A stretch of 64,000 nt of DNA, taken from NCBI GenBank assembly GCA_030522415.1, contig CM060121.1:23274142-23338141 (forward strand), read 5' to 3'. The notes beneath the pieces are model-generated. The model had not been told where the DNA came from. It ran no database searches and saw only the letters and a program-made list of their open reading frames with translations. Positions within the stretch are counted from its first letter, which is position 1, and each line of letters starts with the position of its first letter. Shown here piece by piece: positions 60,380 through 64,000 of the stretch. Source of the stretch: Channallabes apus (lineage: Eukaryota > Chordata > Actinopteri > Siluriformes > Clariidae). A program made the position numbers and the translations under genes.

Positions 60380-61529
60380 AGAGAGGAGAGTCTGGTGGGC
60401 CTGGCGAGGAAAATATACTGGCCATTGGTTCTGGATTGTTAGCCATGTAATCTGGCCAGCTGGCTCCTCCTGCATCATTTGCGTGCGGGCACACACATAC
60501 ACACATACACATATACAGTACACACGCACCAAAACACCCACAGCATGATCCAGTATATTAATTTGATTTCATGGCATACTGATTGAAGTTTGCAAAGTGC
60601 ACTTGTCTCTTGGTATGGAATATAAATAAATCAGCATTAACAGCCAGAATGTTGCACGAGTGTTACAGCTACTTTTTCCCCCCTCCAACTCTTATATACA
60701 CAGACTTCCAGCATGCTGAAATACAGTGGCCTCCACTGGGACCTACGTGCACATGCACACAGGTACGCATACCGTCCTGTCTGAAAATATTACAATGGTG
60801 AGACCGATTCTTTATTATTTTTTTCCCCTACACACTGAAGACATATCTTTCATATTTCACATCTTTCATATTTCTTTCCAGATGCCTTTTATGGTAGACT
60901 GCAAAAGTATCGCAAGTAAATTAAAGTAAATTCAAATAAATAGCATTTAAGATTTGATTGCAAAACCCTTGATCACTGAAATCACCATCCTGTTGCATTC
61001 TTCGTTTGTGATGCTTTTAAAGGATTGTAACAGTTTCTTATGGGGTCTCTCTCTCCCTCTTCAGGTGGTAACATGTCCGCTCATCTGATTTATCATCTGG
61101 TTGAACGGATTGACTCGACAAGTTTAAGACCCTTTCAAACATTTCTCAGTAATAAATTGCCGCTTCGAGTTTCCGTCGACTTCTGAATTCATTCCCTTGC
61201 TACCATCATGAGTTACATCATCAACATGGTTGTGATTCCAGAAGCAGCCATGCATGACCAAGCCACGGCACTAACTCCACTGCGCTTGATGTAACTGGCT
61301 GTTATTTCGCGTTTTTCTTCACAGCTCTCATGTTCCTGCCATCAACTCCCAGAGGAAAATAGTACCGCTCGAAGCTTGCTCTTCTGTAACTCGGGAGAAA
61401 AAAATTGCGATTCTCATTTAAGCCTCAATTTATCTACTGTTTTGCCTGATGTATGTTCTGATGTATGAATCTCATGTGGTTCCCCTGAAATGTATTTGGA
61501 AACGTTGGTGAGACATGACCGTTGAATCA
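59661..61529. other. Single-copy stretch with (GT)n
   Basis: A (GT)n run lies at 60341-60376. No gene recognised. Confidence 0.45.
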
Positions 61530-61834
61530 TGGTGGCATAGTGTTTAGCACTGTCGTCTTGCACTGCCAAGGTCCAGGGTTGATTGCCTTTGTGTGCATGG
61601 AGTTTGCATGTTGTCCCTGTGCTTGGTGGGTTTCTTCCGGGTACTCCGGTTTACTCCCACAGTCCAAAGACAAAGGATAATCGGTGTTCCCAAATTGCAT
61701 GTAGTGTGTGGGTAGTGGGTACCCTGCAATGTATTGGCACCACATCAAAGGTATTCCCTAAGTCTACTGGGATTGGCTCCAGGACCCTCACAAACCTGTA
61801 TACAGGATGAAGCAGTATAGACGATGAGTGAGTG
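61530..61834 (+). mobile_element. Mermaid-like SINE
   Basis: Nearly full length: head ggtggcatagtgtttagcac, tgtgtgcatggagtttgcat, gtgcttggtgggtttcttcc, gggtactccggtttactccc, then ccctgcaatgtattggcac, ctactgggattggctccagg and agcagtatagacgatgagtg. Confidence 0.9.
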
Positions 61835-62639
61835 ACATTGAGAAATAAGAGAGGTAACCTCACAAAACTCCACTCAGTGCTATTAATTGCTCATTTTTTC
61901 TCATTTGGAAAAGGACATGAGCAACACAAAAATCGAGCAATATGTGAGTGTATATAAAATACAAGGTAAGGTAAGGGTCAGTCCGGCAACAAATACTGAA
62001 CTGACTGGAGATATACAGTACGTGTTGTTCTCGTGGCGGTTTATTACAGTGTCAAATTGTGCACTTGATGTCCAACTGTATCTGCGGATGAAAGCTCTTG
62101 CTCAAGGGCTTAACAGTGGCAGAAAAGCAGGGACTTCAAATGCCTAATATCCATAAGGCTCAGAAAAAGTCAGCAATTTGCTACATTTTCAACATCTACT
62201 TACAGGTAATAATGATTGCATAACAGACTTGTATAAGATGGAAACTGGTAATACATTTTCATTAATAGATTTTTAAATGACACTCAATAAAAACATTTGT
62301 TTCTATTTTACAATGTAGATTTTATAAACCAAATGCATTATAAATAAATCATAAGAAAACAACCATAAAACTTTTTATAATTTCACTGTAATTCCATCAT
62401 GTACCACTGATGCACAGCTAAATAATATCCAGTGGAATACTTAATGTTATACACAAAAAATATAATATGTACAGATTTACAAAACAAAATCAATAATAAA
62501 AAATAATCATGCAGATTATAATAAGGACAGAGATCACTGAAAGAAAGCATTGAGAATTCAATGAGCATTTATGAAGAGCACAGCATGTACAGTAATGCAT
62601 GAATAAGGTTGATCTATCCATAGAGAGCTCTTATATTTC
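61835..62639. other. AT-rich single-copy stretch
   Basis: No gene or repeat recognised. Confidence 0.45.
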
Positions 62640-63085
62640 TCCATCTGGGGTTAAAAAGAAGTACAAGATTTGAGAATTATTTTACAGACATCAGACCGTA
62701 TGCCATAGTCTCACTTTGGTTTCACACAGATCTCATGGTTGTCTAAGAGACATAAATGATACATTTTTGAGAGATCTTTTCTAATGAACTTTTTCTTTAA
62801 GCTGCTGTTGTTTTTCTAAACCAACATGATTGGTATCTGCTTAGTACACCAGCTGTTTCTTTATTTTTTTCCAAGACACAGCAAATTGTTGTATTGTCAA
62901 TGCCAAATGCTTCTTCACTGATTCTGATCTCCCTCTTTACTTGGTTTTAAAATGCTCTTCTCCCTCGGACAGCTCTGTGATCTTTATACTGGTTTGTGAT
63001 TTTTAGCAGCAAATCCAGTCTTCATAAGCAAAACCCCTGGCTGAAACTAAAAGTAGATGTTCAACAGTACCAATTAAATCTAACA
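62640..63085 (-). mobile_element. Decayed Tc1-like transposon fragment
   Basis: The minus strand around 62760-62900 reads TTICCVLEKNKETAGVLSRY and then FRKTTAA before a stop, resembling the helix-turn-helix and GRPRKTT-type linker of Tc1-like transposases. No inverted repeats found. Confidence 0.5.
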
Positions 63086-63091
63086 GGACAC

Positions 63092-63470
63092 ACCTGAGGC
63101 AGCATGGTGGAGTAGTGGTTGTGGCCCCGCACCTCCAGGGTTAAGGGTTTGATTCCCCCCTCGGGTCTGTGTGTGTGGATGAGTTTGCATGTTTTCCCTG
63201 TGCTTGGTGGGTTTCTGCTGGATGCTCCAGTGTCCTCCAACAGAACGAAGACATGCAGATTATACCCCTATCTTACCTATGCGGTTTCGCGCGGTGGCCG
63301 TAAATATGGTTCATTATGATTCACCGCGAGTTTTTGGCGTTGTCAGTGCCTTTTTGAAGGGCCTTGCGGAAGTTTGCGGACCTTGGCTGACACCGCATCT
63401 CACCGTGAGTCAAACCGCACAGGTGAGATAGGGGTATTAGGCAAAGTGACGTTCTCGAAATTGTGTCGGC
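63092..63470 (+). mobile_element. Mermaid-like SINE split by a MITE
   Basis: Head ggcagcatggtggagtagtg and body tgagtttgcatgttttccc run to acatgcagatta at 63262. After the MITE the SINE resumes at 63437 with ttaggcaaagtgacgttctc. The remainder is cut off near 63470 by another element. Confidence 0.88.
63263..63436. mobile_element. PIF/Harbinger-type MITE
   Basis: A 174-bp element with inverted ends tacccctatcttacctatgc and, on the complement of the right end, tacccctatctcacctgtgc. TTA is duplicated at 63260-63262 and 63437-63439. The interior contains further inverted gcggttt and tcaccg sequences. Confidence 0.92.
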
Positions 63471-63472
63471 CA

Positions 63473-63960
63473 ATTAGGCCTTGTTCACACGGGCGTTAAA
63501 ATCGACCATTTTTCTGCCGTTCGTAGCGTCCGGTGAGCGCGGATGAAGCGCAGAGGGTCTTCTACACATAGGAGTCAATGACGGTGTTCACACGGGCTTT
63601 GGTGACGTGCGTTTGTCCGGCTGTGCGTTTATACGGTGTTAAAAAAACGTTGCATGCAGCTTTTTCTTGCCGTTCAAATCCCAACGAACACAAGGAAACC
63701 GCGTCTAGTTCGTTTTCTCCGCGTCCATTTTACGTTTCGGCGGACCGGATATATCCCATGATCCTACATGCTATACATAGGAAAATGCGGAAAAAAGTCA
63801 AAAATAAATGCTTAAAAAATAAAACTTGTGCGGAAATGTTCGCATTTCTTCATAAACCACAAAAAACTTCCTTTAATCCGACGTTGTGCAGTCAGGGGGT
63901 GAACCCAGTAGCGGTGGCGATTTTTTTCTCTCCCTACGTCGCCGTATTATTTTTTTTTAT
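63473..63960. mobile_element. Putative DNA transposon, one end only
   Basis: Starts ggccttgttcacacgggcgt right after TTA and contains a second, similar block ggtgttcacacgggctttgg at 63582. It runs towards the window end, where AT-rich sequence begins. The family is not recognised, and the opposite end may lie outside the window. Confidence 0.4.
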
Positions 63961-64000
63961 ATTTTTATATATTATATAAAAATATAATAATTTAATTAGA

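Noticed and set aside
1..64000. Endogenous retrovirus or LTR element
   Set aside because: I saw no paired long terminal repeats, primer-binding site, or gag, pol or env motifs; the only reverse-transcriptase-ORF remnant is the LINE end at 51985.

Overview
This window looks like non-coding nuclear DNA of a teleost fish, possibly a catfish-like species. I find no host protein-coding gene, rRNA gene, functional tRNA gene or CRISPR array that I can support. The fish assignment rests on many copies of a Mermaid-like tRNA-derived SINE, two or three further tRNA-derived SINE families, several Tc1/mariner families, hAT elements, PIF/Harbinger-type MITEs and long (GT)n, (CT)n and (ATCC)n arrays. The lack of exons suggests intergenic DNA or a very large intron. 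Family names are given from memory of teleost repeats, without a database search.

Layout. 1-7.0 kb: AT-rich single-copy DNA, a diverged 105-bp repeat pair, a hAT end, a Tc1 remnant and SINEs. 7.9-10.3 kb: 2.4 kb of low-complexity DNA (pyrimidine tract, GT-rich repeats, TGTC repeats). 11-22.5 kb: SINEs, a Tc1-like element with a SINE inside, two related minisatellites in opposite orientation, a hAT MITE, a mariner remnant and a young SINE. 22.5-31.8 kb: mostly single-copy DNA with a SINE-inside-SINE insertion. 31.8-35.8 kb: fragments of Tc1 and mariner elements and SINEs. 35.8-46 kb: single-copy stretches, one with three octamer motifs, plus an (ATCC)n array and decayed elements. 46.1-49.7 kb: a multi-level nest in which a nearly full-length Tc1-like transposon with a broken transposase sits inside a hAT element, next to or inside another decayed Tc1 element. 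51.1-52.7 kb: a terminal-inverted-repeat element, a 30-bp-arm hairpin and the 3' end of an L2/CR1-like LINE. 54.2-54.7 kb: a 25-bp minisatellite. 56.8-57.8 kb: a hAT element carrying a Harbinger-type MITE and a young SINE. 58-64 kb: truncated SINEs with clear target-site duplications, a SINE split by a MITE, and one end of a further putative DNA transposon.

The only recognisable protein-coding content is transposon-derived: a Tc1-like transposase with a frameshift, a stop and an altered catalytic residue; short mariner and Tc1 fragments; and the C-terminal end of a LINE ORF. None looks functional. The most unusual global signal is a strong excess of TACTGTA/TACAGTA, which in several SINE copies seems to lie in small insertions absent from younger copies. 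I did not find a convincing new gene system.
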